A program made the position numbers and the translations under genes. 64,000 bases of DNA from Neospora caninum Liverpool (lineage: Eukaryota > Apicomplexa > Conoidasida > Eucoccidiorida > Sarcocystidae). Location of the stretch: assembly GCF_000208865.1 (NCBI RefSeq), contig NC_018385.1, forward strand, positions 1-64,000. The letters are read 5' to 3'. Within the stretch, counting starts at the first letter, position 1; each line of letters starts with the position of its first letter. Below the pieces are notes generated by a model that saw only the letters and a list, made by a program, of their open reading frames with translations, searched no databases and was not told the DNA's origin. Positions 11,301 through 24,382 of this stretch are shown piece after piece.

Positions 11301-14300
11301 CCCGTTTGTCGTTCGGCTTGTAAAACTCTTGGAGTTTCTCTGACACAATCGGGAAATGAAACCACGTTGAGGTGTTTGGCCTCAACTGTAGTAACCGCCT
11401 GCATTGATTTCCCGATTTGGTTTTCGTGAAAGCCTTTCATTACGCCGTGACATCACTAGCCGAACAGTATCCTCTCTCGTCTCCACGATAATCCACCTCC
11501 TGGCGTGAGGGCACACGATTTGCGCCCCCAAACACTTGTTCGAGGGGAAACATAGCTCGGCCAGATGACGCAGGGTATGCAGCAACGATGCTGAGCAAGT
11601 CGGGCAATGTACAAATCGCATAAAGTGCCTCTTAATCGGTATACCCTGACCGTGGAGGTACATTGAGTGCGAGAGTCTCCTGAACGGACAAAGCCCAAAG
11701 CGAAATCTGCTGACGGCAGAGCAATCAACTGTGAGGTACCGGCAGACTGAGCTGCGAATGCGTAAACTATCGTCACATTGTTTACTATTCAAGGAGAGCC
11801 AATACATCCGACATACCCACATCCAGAGCAACTGCCAAATCCGACGCGACGGATGCTCATAGGCTGGAGCCTCGTAGGGGTCGGAGACTTTTTCTCAGTC
11901 AAACAATAAAATTAGTATGTGGAGTGGTGCAGCAACGAGCAGTTGTTTGAGGAAGGACAGCCTGTGCACACAAACCACCATCTTTTCTTGAATATGAAGG
12001 GCGCGGGTTCGATCCGCAGCCTCCGTTAAAACCTCTACGGTGGTACTAGCATTATCTAATGTTATGCGCAACAAACGCTCTGCTTGTTCAACTACCTAAT
12101 CATAATCTACTGTTTCAGGTATGGAGGACAGGAGGTCATTTTCATCGCAATAATTGCGACTGTCCCGTGTGAAATCGTGGGGACATATTGAGCACAGTGG
12201 CACAATACCGACGGCCAATGTCAGCGTCGTAGCTGAGGGGGAACCCGGCTGACCAATCCGGTCTGGGGCACATAAACAGATAACGAACGTGCTTTCGCAC
12301 ACCATGACGAATGCGCATGGAACTCATATATACACTGGACCTCGCAGTGCCAGCATACTTTTCAGCCATGGAGACACTGTCATATTACCGTCCCGACGCT
12401 GCAATTGACACACTTGTTTTAAGCACATACTTGAAACCCTCCCTTGGCGTCACGTTGCGCTTCCCCATCTTTTGTGAGAGGCCTCGGGCCAGTGTGGTCA
12501 CGGCCTACGATGAAGTGCGTGCACCCCACATTTGTTTCGGTGGAGACCGTGACGTAACCACTCTCGTGCCACAGGCATTCTCATGGGCATGGGGATCAGG
12601 GGCATCACCGCCTCATTCTCTCCGTTGTATTTCACAACTTGTTCGTGACACCCGCTCTCGCACTGGACGCGGAAGTCTCTTGGTTGCGGCAGCCCAAACA
12701 ACTGGAGCGACGCGGCGGTGCGATTGCTTGGATAGCTCTTCCTGAACTTTCGTCAGCGGAAACACCCTACACCCTCAATCGTAGAAACAAGCCCTATAAA
12801 CAACCTAAACCCAAACAATCCCGAAAAAAGCCACAAATAAACCATAAACCCTACCTATGGGCTACTTAGACCCGAAACCAAGGGTTGTCATGTATGCAAC
12901 ACAGATGGGGTTTTCTACGACGAGGGACTTCGCGTTGCACGGCAACCGTCGTCATTGAGGCACCCGTCGTCATTGGGAAGAGCGGTGCCTGAACGGGTAC
13001 GTTATGTCAGCTGCTGCCATTCACAGGGCGCGCGCCTACAAAAATTAGTGTTGCTGATGTGTTAAAAAATGAAGCACGCCACGCCAAATGTAGTGCTCAG
13101 TTTGCAATTTTGGGAACAGCGTTTTAGTCGATGCGTTACAGTGGTGAGGGTTCGACAGGGTTCTGGAGAAATAGCGTGCATCATCTTGTCTACCTCGTTT
13201 AATTATTTAACGTCTATTCGTTTATTACTTGTGTTATTTGCTGCCGGTCATTTGAAACGCCTGCAGAGTTACCGCCACACCAGTTCCCCGCGCGCTAGCC
13301 TCTCCCTTGCTTGCTATTTGTTTATTTTATTTCCTCTTTGACGACAATGTCTGTGTCAGGCCTCTGCTTAACTGCCGTGGTGTGAGTTATCCTCCTTTTC
13401 CTATCTAGTGCTCTTCATGCTTCCCTCATTTCCCCATTAGATATTGCAACAGAGTAAGATGACCCAGAAAAGTGAAGGATGAGAAGATGATGAATTAGGA
13501 CCTGTGGCATGTCTGTTTCCTTTTGAAATAGCTCTAACACCGACAGCAGCGGCGGCCTCAGCTCAGTCGGTTCGTCTCTTCTTTCCAACTACTCTGAGCA
13601 GCAAGATCATGCATCTGTTCGTTTCCGTGTCGCAACGGTTGACAGAACAGCGCTTTCCGCATGCCGGTGTAAAATTCCTAACCAACTCTTCGATAGAATA
13701 AACTATAGTGGCGTACGTCAATTCCTGCTGTTTCGTTTACGAATGGAAGATAAGGGATATGCAGCCCCTCTGCATCTCTTCTGTGTTCACGTATTCTTGT
13801 CCCATTCTCATGTGTCCTCAGAATCGTGGAAGGCGCTCCAGACATCACGATGGGATTCTCGCTTCATGTCCTCCAGAACTTTCGACGCTTGTCTTTGGTG
13901 AACGAGATAGAGGTGAATCTGCAAATAGCTATGACTAAACACATCGCGCGCTTGCTTTCTCTCATCCTGATATAATCTGTTTTATCTACCTACCTGTATT
14001 TGTAAGTGTAAATGTATAGCAACGAGGAGTGAAGGGGGCATCTCCGCTTGCTCTGGGCTTCCACTGTTTCCGTTGTAAAGCAGAACATAAAAAGCGTAGA
14101 CTCCAGGAAAGAATGGAACAAACGTGTCGTTCACGGATCAGGTGGTGTACATTGTGAAACCAGCGGCGCTAATTGTTCTGCCTCCGTGCTAAACCAGCGG
14201 CGCATGCCAAAACAGTCAGCGATGCCGTACTTTTTTACCTGGCATTCCGTTGGCGAGAGCCAGCTAGGCAGAAGAGGTGGTACTATTGTCGCGTAGTTCA

Positions 14301-15332
14301 CGAATAAATCCCTCGGACGTTAGAGCAAACTAGCGATAGATATCAATATATCTTGGATGGTTGTATATTAGCGGCTAGGACCACCACGATAGGCGTTGCA
14401 CTGCACCCCTAGCCATGTAGCTCCAGCATTTATTTCTCGAGTCTATGCAGCGGCCGAAGCAGCCCTCTACCACCTTTGAGTCGACGATGACCTGAGTGAA
14501 CGGCAGAATGAGTCAATAACACACTGCTACACTGCATTTAAGATCACAGCATACCTTCTTCTCGTGTTGGTACCGCAACGGGGGCCATCGCAACAAGATG
14601 TTTTGTTTCCCGCGCAACAAAAGCAAAAGCAGGAAGTTACAACAAAAACAGCTGCAAGAAATCTATGTGCAGTCCATTGTCACCCGCCAGGGAGGTCCTT
14701 TGGCAACCTCTCTCCTCCTCTGCATGCTTCTACCGGTGAGAACTGTAGCGGAGTCGTAGCATTGGGTTTTGAATCAGATCGTCTGGGATGCGGGAAAAAA
14801 GTGAATGAATAGCTCTTCCATGGCCATGAGAAAACCTCTCTAGTCTCCAAAAGGGGAAAATATCTGTCTATTTCGTAAGGTCCATGAGCTGGGCCCAAAT
14901 TCCGTCGTTGACAATAACCCCACAGCGGAGCAGACACATGCGGCGGCGCGCTGCGAAGAAAGAAACGATTGTCTGTTGTGCCAGCCCATCTATTAGGTGT
15001 TCCGTTCGCATCCAACTAACTCTCGCGCCGCATGCCTGTACCTTTCCTCGCTTTGATGAGCCTTTTACGTAAAAGCCTTTTCAACTGTGCAATCTGCGAG
15101 AAGCGCAATTTCACTCCTTGTCTGGTGTACTCGTCACGCCTGTGTCCTCGCTCATTTATTTTGCATCTTGACCGGTCTCTTGTCTCCCCGGACTCGCGCC
15201 GCTTGACGTGTCCAGTGATTCTCGCTCAACATCATCAACGCGCACGCGTCTTTTCTGTCTGCGTTGTTTCCGTTCCGCTTCAACTTTTTTGTCGCCTTCG
15301 GCGTATTTTAGTCCTTTAGTTTGTCTGCAAAA
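8365..15332. other. Intergenic region without supported gene
   Basis: About 7 kb with only short frames lacking splice support, conserved motifs or sensible composition. The longest ATG-started plus-strand frame (12311-12745, 144 codons) shows no domain or signal peptide. A degenerate telomere-like tract lies near 12.8 kb. The last 1-2 kb before 15333 must hold the promoter and leader of the TRAP1 gene, but I could not identify a convincing core element. Confidence 0.6.
12780..12870. repeat. Degenerate telomere-like (CCCTAAA-type) tract
   Basis: A short A/C-rich stretch with several imperfect matches to the apicomplexan/plant-type heptamer CCCTAAA, including ACCTAAACCC and ATAAACCCTA. It is not a clean tandem array. 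It could be an eroded interstitial telomeric tract, which would fit the repeat-rich left side, or simple A/C-rich sequence. Confidence 0.35.
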
Positions 15333-18300
15333 ATGCCTCCTCCCTCTGTCAGCCATCCGCTCTCACGGTTGGCCACCACCAGGCTGCCGAGCAAATCAGC
15401 TGTTTCGCTCGGTCCCGCGATAAAGGAAAGCAGCGGAAACAGTTCAAGAAGAATGGTTTCTTCTCTATCCTTCGCAAAAAATGGGGATGCAGGAACAATG
15501 TCAAATCCGTCCAGGAAGGGCCTCTCCGGAAGTGTGTGTATCCCGGTGGCCCCACCCACGGCTTCCCCAACATTTTTCCTCCATCAGGTGAAGGCTGCTC
15601 TTTCGTCTTCTGCATTTCCCTCTCCTTCCACAGTTCTCTCCTCTTGCTGCATCCAATCAAAGGATGCGCGTCGAGGGCTGTTCCGCAGTGTTGCACGGGG
15701 ACTCGCGACAGTGAGCTGCAGTGGGGAAGACAGTTCAATCAGAGGGACAGCACATGCAGACAGCGCCAACACGAAGGACTCCGGCGCCGATGCTGGACAA
15801 GGCGAAGTTCATTCCTTCAAGGCAGAGACAAGGAAACTGCTGCACATTGTAACGCACTCGCTCTATACGGACAAAGAAGTGTTCGTCCGGGAGCTTATCT
15901 CCAACGCTGCCGATGCCCTTGAAAAGCTTCGTTTTCTTCAGGCAACTCAAGGTGAGCACATGTTTAGCAAAAGAAAGGAACCCTGTGGGCCACCTTTTCC
16001 AGGCAGTAACGGTTGGCGGAATCACGATTTAAGCGCTTGAGAGCTTTCTGCAGACCACTCTACACGGAGTACCGTTTGTCAAATGCGGGTTCGGGACTGC
16101 AAACCGAATGTGTTGCTGTATGCGGTAGCAACACATCGCGTCTATTGCACCAAAAGACCTCATGCCAAATACATCGTCTCTGGACGTTCTTTGGCTGTTG
16201 AAATTTCAACTCCATGGTCCGACTAAGGTGTCATCTGGTCATAAAACTTGACGTTTTAACCGATTCTTGGCCTCCTTCAGTGTCCGGCACGGACAGTAAT
16301 CAATCCATTCCCCTCGAGATCCATCTGAGCACGGATGCAGCTGCCAAGACGTTCACTCTCCAGGTTCGTTCGTTTTCCCTCATCCACATGTCTGCCTCTT
16401 CCTTGATTGCCAGAAGGGCGCGTGTGTGACTGTGGATCTTTCCCGTCGCAGTCGGCGAGATGGCATCCCGTCCAAAGTGTCTTTTCCTTGTATCTGACGA
16501 AAACAGAAAGAAACAACCCCTACTGGCAGTTACGCTCGCTTCTAGCACCAGATGTGGGTGGCTTGAGGACAGTGTCTCTTCGTTCGTCCCGCGTTTCCTC
16601 GTAGCACAAGAGGGGGGGGGGCAAACATGTAATTTCAAATGGCACATGTCCCGCGGGAGTTCCTCAACCCCCTCATTCTCAGTGATACTCGCGCTAAGCT
16701 TCTGCTCCGTCCGGTGTGGCATCCCAACTCTTTCTTTAGACGTACTCAGCAGACATACATTTTTCCGGATTGTTCGTGTATTTCTAACGAAGATGATCCC
16801 CTATTGCACGGTGCCGCAGTCCTGTCAGGTAGCAACAGAGCCAGCACGCCCGCAGAACTGGATGTGGTTTGGCAGAAACACACCCAGATCGGCGCAAGTG
16901 AATCGTGAACCAGGAAGTGTGTCGATGTCGTGTGGCTACTCCAATATAGCCGAAACTCTCTATAAAAAACGCAGAAAAGTGTCCACAGATGCGATTACGC
17001 TACAGCTGTTTGCTGCTCTGTCTTTCTCTCTACCAGGATACAGGGGTTGGAATGACTAAGGAGGAGCTCTTGGAGCACCTGGGCACAATCGCAAAGTCTG
17101 GGAGTCTGGAGTTTCTCATGAAGCATCAAGGAGAGAAGAACGCCGATATCATAGGCCAGGTGAGAGCCCAACTGCATATTTCGTTTTCGTTCCTGATTTC
17201 TTTGGAGTCGACGTCGTTGGTTCGTCAAGGCAACGTGGTTGTATAGTCCCAAGGACTGTGGGGTCTTAACTGCACGATATTCGTGCGAGCGCTTGTTTGG
17301 TCTTCTGACTTGAAAAAATGCCTTCCTCCGTTGAATCGCGTGCTACCCAATTTGACTGCGTCCGTGTCTCTCAGTTCGGTGTGGGCTTCTATTCCGCCTT
17401 TGTCGTATCTGATCGCGTTGATGTTTACACGCGAGCACACGAAGAAGGCGCGAAGGCCTATCTGTGGAGCTCAGACGGAGCAGGAGATTTTACCGTCAAG
17501 GAGCTTTCCGAGGCAGAGGCGGAAGCTGCCGGTCTCAAGAGAGGAACCAAAATCGTTTGCCATCTCAAGAAAGACTGTCTTGAATTTTCGAATATTTACC
17601 ATGTTAAAGAATGTGCTACGAAGTTCTCCTCTTTTGTCAAGTAAGTTTTCCGTCGATAGTGAGATGAACGCCAACTAATTAAATTGGGCGTATGCGATAT
17701 TGTGCAAAATCTCGTCGTGGGCAATAAGCACAGAGTCTTGTTCAGCGGACACCTGAGAAAGCAGCACGGTGATTGTTGCTCGATGGGAATCGTTGTTCTG
17801 GGGTGATGCCTCAGTACCGAGTCCCTAGCGTAGCAGCATCTTGTCGCATCGTCCCATGTGATTTTGTCAAGCGCTAATCATCAGATTGACAGGCGAGATA
17901 AGGTGCACGCAGAAGCATGGAAGACTTGCGTCGTGTGTCAGGTAGCATCTGTCAAAGGAAACTGTAACGAGCGAACAAGCCTCGAGGCAACCAGACGGTG
18001 GCTCTGTGTGAACTGGTGCGTTGGTGCTTTATCGTACCTCGTATGGTGTTCCTATTACGGGGGTTGCGAACTCGTTATATCTGTCACAAACGCTCCATGA
18101 TTATGAACATGTAACCCTGTAGATGTACACCTTTTGTATGGTGTGAACGCCCTGCACACATACAGGCTTCTGTCATGCTCTACCAAACAGGCGCGACTGA
18201 ATGTTTATTCAAGTAACACAACGATAAAGCGACACATTTGTTCCATACTCTGACAAGCTCTTATGAGAGGCCTCCACATCACGTGCCTTTCTGAAGTCAA

Positions 18301-21300
18301 GTGTGTGCATTCGCAGCTTCCCAATCTATGTCAAGGAAGGAGAAGGGAAAGACACGAAAATCACATCCCAACAGGCGTTGTGGCTGCAAGCGTCGGCCAC
18401 GGAGGACGAACATCGCCAATTCTTCAGGTAGGCACCCAGTGAGTCGTGCTGATTTGTCAATATGCCCCGGAGAAAAATGACGAACGTTAGATACGGGCAA
18501 TGTTACGCAGGCGTCTGATGCGCGGCAAGATAGACGCACAGAGAAAGAAAAGAACGGGACCAGTATCTCGGAACACATGGAAGTGGCGCAAGGGCGAGTC
18601 GTGGTTTTCGAGTCTTGTGTATACAACAGGTACTTAAGCAATACTTCGTGGGGTGACCCCATGTACAGTATCATGTTCCGCACCGATGCGCCTCTCTCCA
18701 TCAAGGTAAGCGCTGGCCGTCTGTATGCATGCGTTCATGCGGAAAGTCCCTTCTTCTCTCAAGGGAAGGAACGTATATGATCATCGGATGCTGCGATCGA
18801 GGCGTGTGCACATTGATGACCAGTAGAATGCACATGCATTCCGTTCACAAGCTGTGCAACCGGCCATCTTGTGCGTCTAGATCCGCGCAAAGCCTACAAG
18901 CATGTCCACCCTCCATGCCTATCAGTGGAATATTCAGGCGCAGAATACGCACGATTAGCCAACGCGCTGCACTTTGGCTCCAACACCAAGCTGGAAAGCT
19001 GAAACGGTGCCGGTCGGTTACGGGCACGCGAGGCTAATGCAAATTAATTACCGCAGTTGCAATTCGCTTTGTCCCGTCTACTATCACCCAGGAGACACTC
19101 AGTTGATCTCAGCGTCACAACGCCAAAGAGCAGCACTTGCGTATGGCAAAAACGGTTTTCGATTCCTTGACGGGGTGCGTTGTCGGTACTGTATCTTCTT
19201 CTCTTTCCTGCTTGGCTGTGCGAGTACCGCCTGGGTTTCCTCGCTTCGTCAAAAAGATTTCATTAACGCTCACGTTATCGCCCAGTTTCTTCATCCCTCC
19301 CTAACTTTATGTTCGCCGCCCAATGGTGTGTTTGTGCAGGCGGTTTTTTATATTCCGGAGGATGCTCCAAGCCGCCTTTTCCAACCGGCAAATGACGTTG
19401 GGGTCTCGCTGCACTCGCGCCGTGTTTTAGTGAAGAAATCTGCGACAGATATCATACCTAAGTGGCTTGGCTTTGTCAAGGGTGTCATCGATTGTGATGA
19501 TATCCCCCTCAATGTCAGCCGCGAAAATATGCAAAACTCACTTCTCATTGAGAAGCTGTCTCAGATCCTTGTCCGGAGAATTCTGAAATTCCTGGATGAC
19601 CAGGTAAGAGCAGCAAACGCTGCTTGGCGAGATCGGTATGTAAATTTCATCGAACAGGCTGGCCTCGGAAGTCTTAAAGTCATTTTATGTCTACTAGGAA
19701 GTTGGAAATGCTGCCCTACGATGCTGAACCGCAGGCCAGCGCCGCATGAGCTTCCACCACATATGCATCAGTATCCGTTGCACAGTCCGGCTCTACCACA
19801 TGGCAAACGATCGCGTTGTAATGTTACAAGGACTTGCCCGTTGTCGTATGCGGCCGCTGTAGTGCGTGTAGTCTGCTGGTGTCAAGCGCTCGTGTTCATG
19901 CTTTCTTCTGATGTATGGCCAACAGGCGAAACACACTTGGGGCTACATGCTTATGAGGGGGACGTGCCACCAGTGGATAGATGCGTGTTTATTTCCTCTT
20001 GCCTTTTTTGCCTCGTAGTCTGATTCATCTCCAGGCGCTTGCCTGCTGTGTTTCTCGTCCCATTCTGGATTGGCACCGCACCGCTTCCCTGTGTGTTGTA
20101 GTCGAAGTCGAACCCAGAGAAGTACCTGGAGTTTTACCGAAAATACGCGCAACACCTGAAGGAGGGGGTGCTGGACGACGCACACCACGGAAGCAAGTTC
20201 AAAGACAGTCTTCTGAAGCTTCTCAGGTAAGATAAAGATTCTTCAGTTAGCATCGTTTGGGAGCACTGCGGGCGTCCAGAAATTCGGGAAGCGAGGAGCT
20301 CGAAAGCAATTCGATTCCAAAGCGGTAACATGACCTCGAAATGCGGTGAGCCATGTCGCGCGTCAAAGGGTCGCGAGCCGCCAGGGAGAGCGAACTGATT
20401 CACTGCATGGATCTGCGTCTGGTTATCAATTTCAGATTTCAAACGTCAGAAACCCCATCTGGCGAGCTAGTCTCTCTGGACAAGTATCTCGAAATGGTCA
20501 AACCCGAGCAGCAAAACATCTACTTCTACTGCTGTCCTGGTCGCGAGGTGAGAAGTGAACTTCGACTGTGTACACCAGCGAATCTGCATCTCAACATCGG
20601 TGTCCGTATCAAGGCAGTCGGCGGAGGCGCAACGAATGCTCGCCTGTGCGTGTATTTGAATGACCTGCTGATTCCCTTCAGACCGCCATGGCGTCGCCGT
20701 ATATGGAGCAGTTCAGGGAGTGGAAGAGACCCGTACTGCTGATGATGGACGATATTGACGAGTTCGTAGCCATGAACGTTCAAGTAAGTCGTATAAGTTT
20801 CTTTTCTGTGTCTGTTCTCGTTTGTGACACTCTCCATAAAGAGTCTTTAGTGGGCGTAGATGCCCGTATTCAAGAACACCACAGCCACTGGATGTTATGT
20901 ATATCACGGTGAAGTCTTCGTATATGTGCGTCCACCACACGGCCCAACTTTTAAGCCAATTTTCCCAGGTCATCGTATATGCACTTCACAGACGTCCGGA
21001 AGTGCCGTGTCTGTGGAGAGCCCAAACGGGTTGCTTACATGACTCCTGGGGTTCCCCCTCACCGCAGGCCTTGTGAGGCATCACTACCCAAGCTTTGCTT
21101 TATCAGAGGAATTATGAATGTCGTTTTGTGTTTGCATGCAGTCCTTCAAAGACAAGAAGTTTGTGGCTATTGATGCTCCAGAGGAAGACTTCGAGCCGCT
21201 GCTTGAGGAAGACAAAGAGGGGAGAAAGGAGAAAAAGGTCGATACTCCAGCCCTAGTTGGTGACCATCGGAAGGAACTAGAACTGTTTGTGCAGGTTAGT

Positions 21301-22922
21301 CTCCGGTTCAAATGTGAGGTCGCGGCTTGCAACATCATTACATCTTCTCCGTTTATGTATTGAATGACCACGCCTGGTCGATAGGTCCTGGGAAATATCT
21401 GTCGGTTTTGGGGTGGGAGTATACCTGAGACCGTCTGCCAGAGAGGCGATTACGTGGGGGGCAAAAAGTGTGAGACTGGTGGTGTGTAGCAGGGAAAGTC
21501 GGAGAAATGCTAGCTGACTCCACCCGCTTGCCTGAAGTGCCGCAACGACCCCCAAATTATTGACGGAGTGCACACGAGAGAGGTCCTGTTCCTCCGAGTT
21601 CTTTCTCATTCAGCCAGTGATGCCGGTGAAGTGTGTTCATTCGCTTCTTCGTAGTAGAGGAAAGTGAGTGAGAGGGCTGACACTAAAGGGCCTGAGGGTA
21701 TTTGTATCGTCCTGTATTTTTCACATGGTTCCATGGTGACGAATCAGTGCCGTTGCTGATCTCTTCAGAACACTCTGGGAAGCCGGGTATCCTCTGTCAA
21801 GTTTTCCGACCGTCTCGTCAAGACACCTGCAGTCGTGACGGGCTTTTTGTCCTCAACATTGCGGAAGATGATGAAGGCTACCCTCCAGGGGGCACCTGAT
21901 GCTCAATTAAGTAAGTATATTTGCGATATTGCGCGGCTATATGGTTCCCGGTATCCATAGTCTCCTCGTGCCTTTCCGCAGGAGTGTTGGGGTACCAGGG
22001 TGTCTGCATATGATCTGCCTGACGTGGAATGGCCAGCAATCCATTTGTGCGTGTGTGCAAGATCCCGTGTGTGCATTTTGTGTAAAAAATACAACTGGCA
22101 GAGGTCCTGAGTCCGTCGATATGCTGGCCGTACCAAAAGGAATTCATACAGATCAGTCAGAGGTGCAATTCTATCACTGCAGAATACTACATCTGTCCTG
22201 TTTCTGTAACTCTTCAGAAATGGCAAGTCTACCTGTTACGCTGGAGCTCAACCCTCACCATCAGATGATTACATCTCTCTATCACCTTCAGCGCACCAAC
22301 AGCGATGTCGCCAAGGTAAGTCGCCATGAATCGGGCGGGGGGGACCTATGGCAGCTCGTAGCGTTTCGCGTTTGTCCCGCAGCGCGTTACACCAGACCCA
22401 CGGAGCACTGCTAGGGACTACGTGGGACACGTGTGCACTAGGAACGGGAACCGTTTCCTTTTTTGCTTATCTGTCGTCAAGCATCGAGGAATAATTCTTG
22501 CGGTCAACCGTCTGAACGCTTCCCGAAAAGGACGCGCTGACGTACGCATTTGCAACCGTTTCTTCCTTGACCGGAATATGTCGATCCCTCGAACCCCCAC
22601 GTTGTCTTCTTGTTTGTAGCTGTTAGTCGAGCAGCTCTACGACAATGCGTGCATCGCTGCGGGTATAATGGAGGATCCACGCTGTATGTTGGAGCGCCTT
22701 AACCATTTGCTCGAAGTAACTGCTCAGTATGCTTACCACCACACCGAAAATGCGGCAGCGGCTGACGTGACGTCTCCCGACAGCGACACAACTTCAACAA
22801 GTGCGACCGAAGACAAAAGAAAACAACCCGAATCTTCAGCTGCACAAGAGGTCTGTACAGGCGTGCCGGAGGTGGAGCCGAAGAAGGCTGAGGCTGTCGG
22901 GCGAGAGGGGGCCAGCGCGTAA
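15333..22922 (+). CDS. TRAP1: Mitochondrial HSP90 chaperone TRAP1, 14 exons
   Basis: Exons: 15333-15951, 16281-16363, 17037-17159, 17375-17640, 18317-18427, 18630-18705, 19340-19603, 20102-20226, 20436-20547, 20682-20783, 21142-21294, 21769-21910, 22218-22315, 22620-22922. All junctions agree in phase, giving 858 residues. The ATG (AAAATG context) opens a Ser/Arg-rich leader of about 165 residues, as expected for mitochondrial import. ATPase-domain motifs are intact: [13 protein letters not shown] with the catalytic Glu and Mg-binding Asn, DTGVGM, and [11 protein letters not shown]. The middle domain has [21 protein letters not shown]-type sequence (here IPLNVSREN) with the catalytic Arg. The C-terminal dimerisation domain includes [15 protein letters not shown] and DNACIAAGI. 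The charged linker and C-terminal MEEVD of cytosolic HSP90 are absent, and the order matches TRAP1. About 60 acidic, Ser/Thr-rich residues extend the C-terminus. TRAP1 is an ATP-driven chaperone of the mitochondrial matrix. Confidence 0.93.
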
Positions 22923-24382
22923 CCATCCCTGTTTCCACTTTTTACAAAGGAGGTTGTAGCTGTATCTCACAGGTGCCGGAGGGTCATTCAGCCCCGTAGC
23001 ATTTGGTGCGTTGAACGTTTGTAGGCTGTTTACCTTTAGGGTGCTGCTGGTTCGTTCATTTATGCATTCCACGTGGTTTCGTGGCGAACGTGGCCATATG
23101 TGAGGGACGAAAAGCGACGGTGACTAGGGTATGCATGGGATATTCCCAAACAGTGAGACATCCCAGCAACTGAATCCGTCGCCGGTTTGCGGGACTTGCT
23201 AGAGTTAGCTTCTCCCATTCAGAAACGATCCTTTAGCAAAAGCCAGCTGTTGGCGTCTCTTCAATTTCTGAAACCCAGTTGGGGAGGCATAGCTGGAGCA
23301 GAAACTTACAGTTGCAATTATTCACACAATTGGACCAAGGGGTAGATGCGGCCAGTCGCTCACTACCAAGGCCAGTGAAGTGGCCAACCAGCCCACACAC
23401 ACACAGCACTTGAACATCTACTCCAGTGCGTGTTACGGTGGAAAAAATTTTTGCGGCGACCGCCGGGCAAAACTCAGCAATGCAGAGGGGCGTTCATAAA
23501 ACCCTACGCTTACGGTGCCGATCTGAGTCACACCCGCCGGTGGCCTCTCCGGTGGATTTGGGCTACTCGCCAACGAAGCGGCTCGCAGGTAATGGAGGCA
23601 TTGCGGCAGCATTGATTGCTGCTGCCCATTCCTGAAAGGTGTCGAAGAGAGCCGCGAGTTCTGGGCGTTCCTGCTGATTGCAGCCGTGAATGAAAGGAGC
23701 AGAGCGAGGCATCAGACACAGCCAGGTTCGGTGGTGCGTTCCTCTGTTGGGCAGATTTTGAGGTCGGAATAAAAGCTATTCTGATGGCTAATGCTTCACG
23801 TTCTCGTCTTGAATGACAGACAAAATCGTGTTGTGTGTGAAGAGGGAGGTGCGGGTGTCATCAGTCTCTCAGTGCGTTCCTGCTGTCTTTGTGCTTGGGC
23901 CTCTCCGTGCCTACCGTCGCGCAGTTCACTAAGTGTCAGTCGAGTCTCACCTTTGTAAACTGGTTGAGGGTATCTGTCAGGCTTTTCGCGTCATTCCGGA
24001 CTTTCTTGACTGCTGCAATTGTGGATGCCTGATTGCCACACGCGCGATGTAGCACAGTGATGAACCGGTGATGTGCTCAGTTCCGGAGATGATGGCACTT
24101 CTGCTTCTTACTTTCAGCGGAGTTCGGGTGTCCTCTTCTGTAGCCACGCTCAGCCGCTTGACGAGCTTTTGATATTGTAGAATGCAAGCAAGGTTCAGCG
24201 ACCGCCTGACTGCAGACGTGGGTCATCCCATAGCCAAATAAAACGCAGACGCCTCAATTGGGGAACGGGAATCAAGTCTCATTGTTGAGGGGCCCTGTCA
24301 CACACTGCACACTGGGGCCTTCAGCATGTTTTCTGGTCCTCTATAATGTCCGAACTGCTTCGGCAAAAATAAAACTAGCACA
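22923..24382. other. Convergent intergenic region
   Basis: About 1.46 kb between the stop codons of the convergent TRAP1 and CCDC40 genes. It should contain both 3' untranslated regions. I see no open frame with splice support, no RNA gene and no clear repeat apart from a short CA run near 23394. Confidence 0.7.

Noticed and set aside
11995..12035. tRNA-like B-box (GGTTCGATCC)
   Set aside because: The T stem pairs poorly, no matching acceptor stem or A-box lies upstream, and no cloverleaf can be drawn.
12311..12745. 144-codon plus-strand frame with ATG
   Set aside because: No domain, signal peptide, splice signals or neighbour context; indistinguishable from chance in a 7 kb gene-free stretch.
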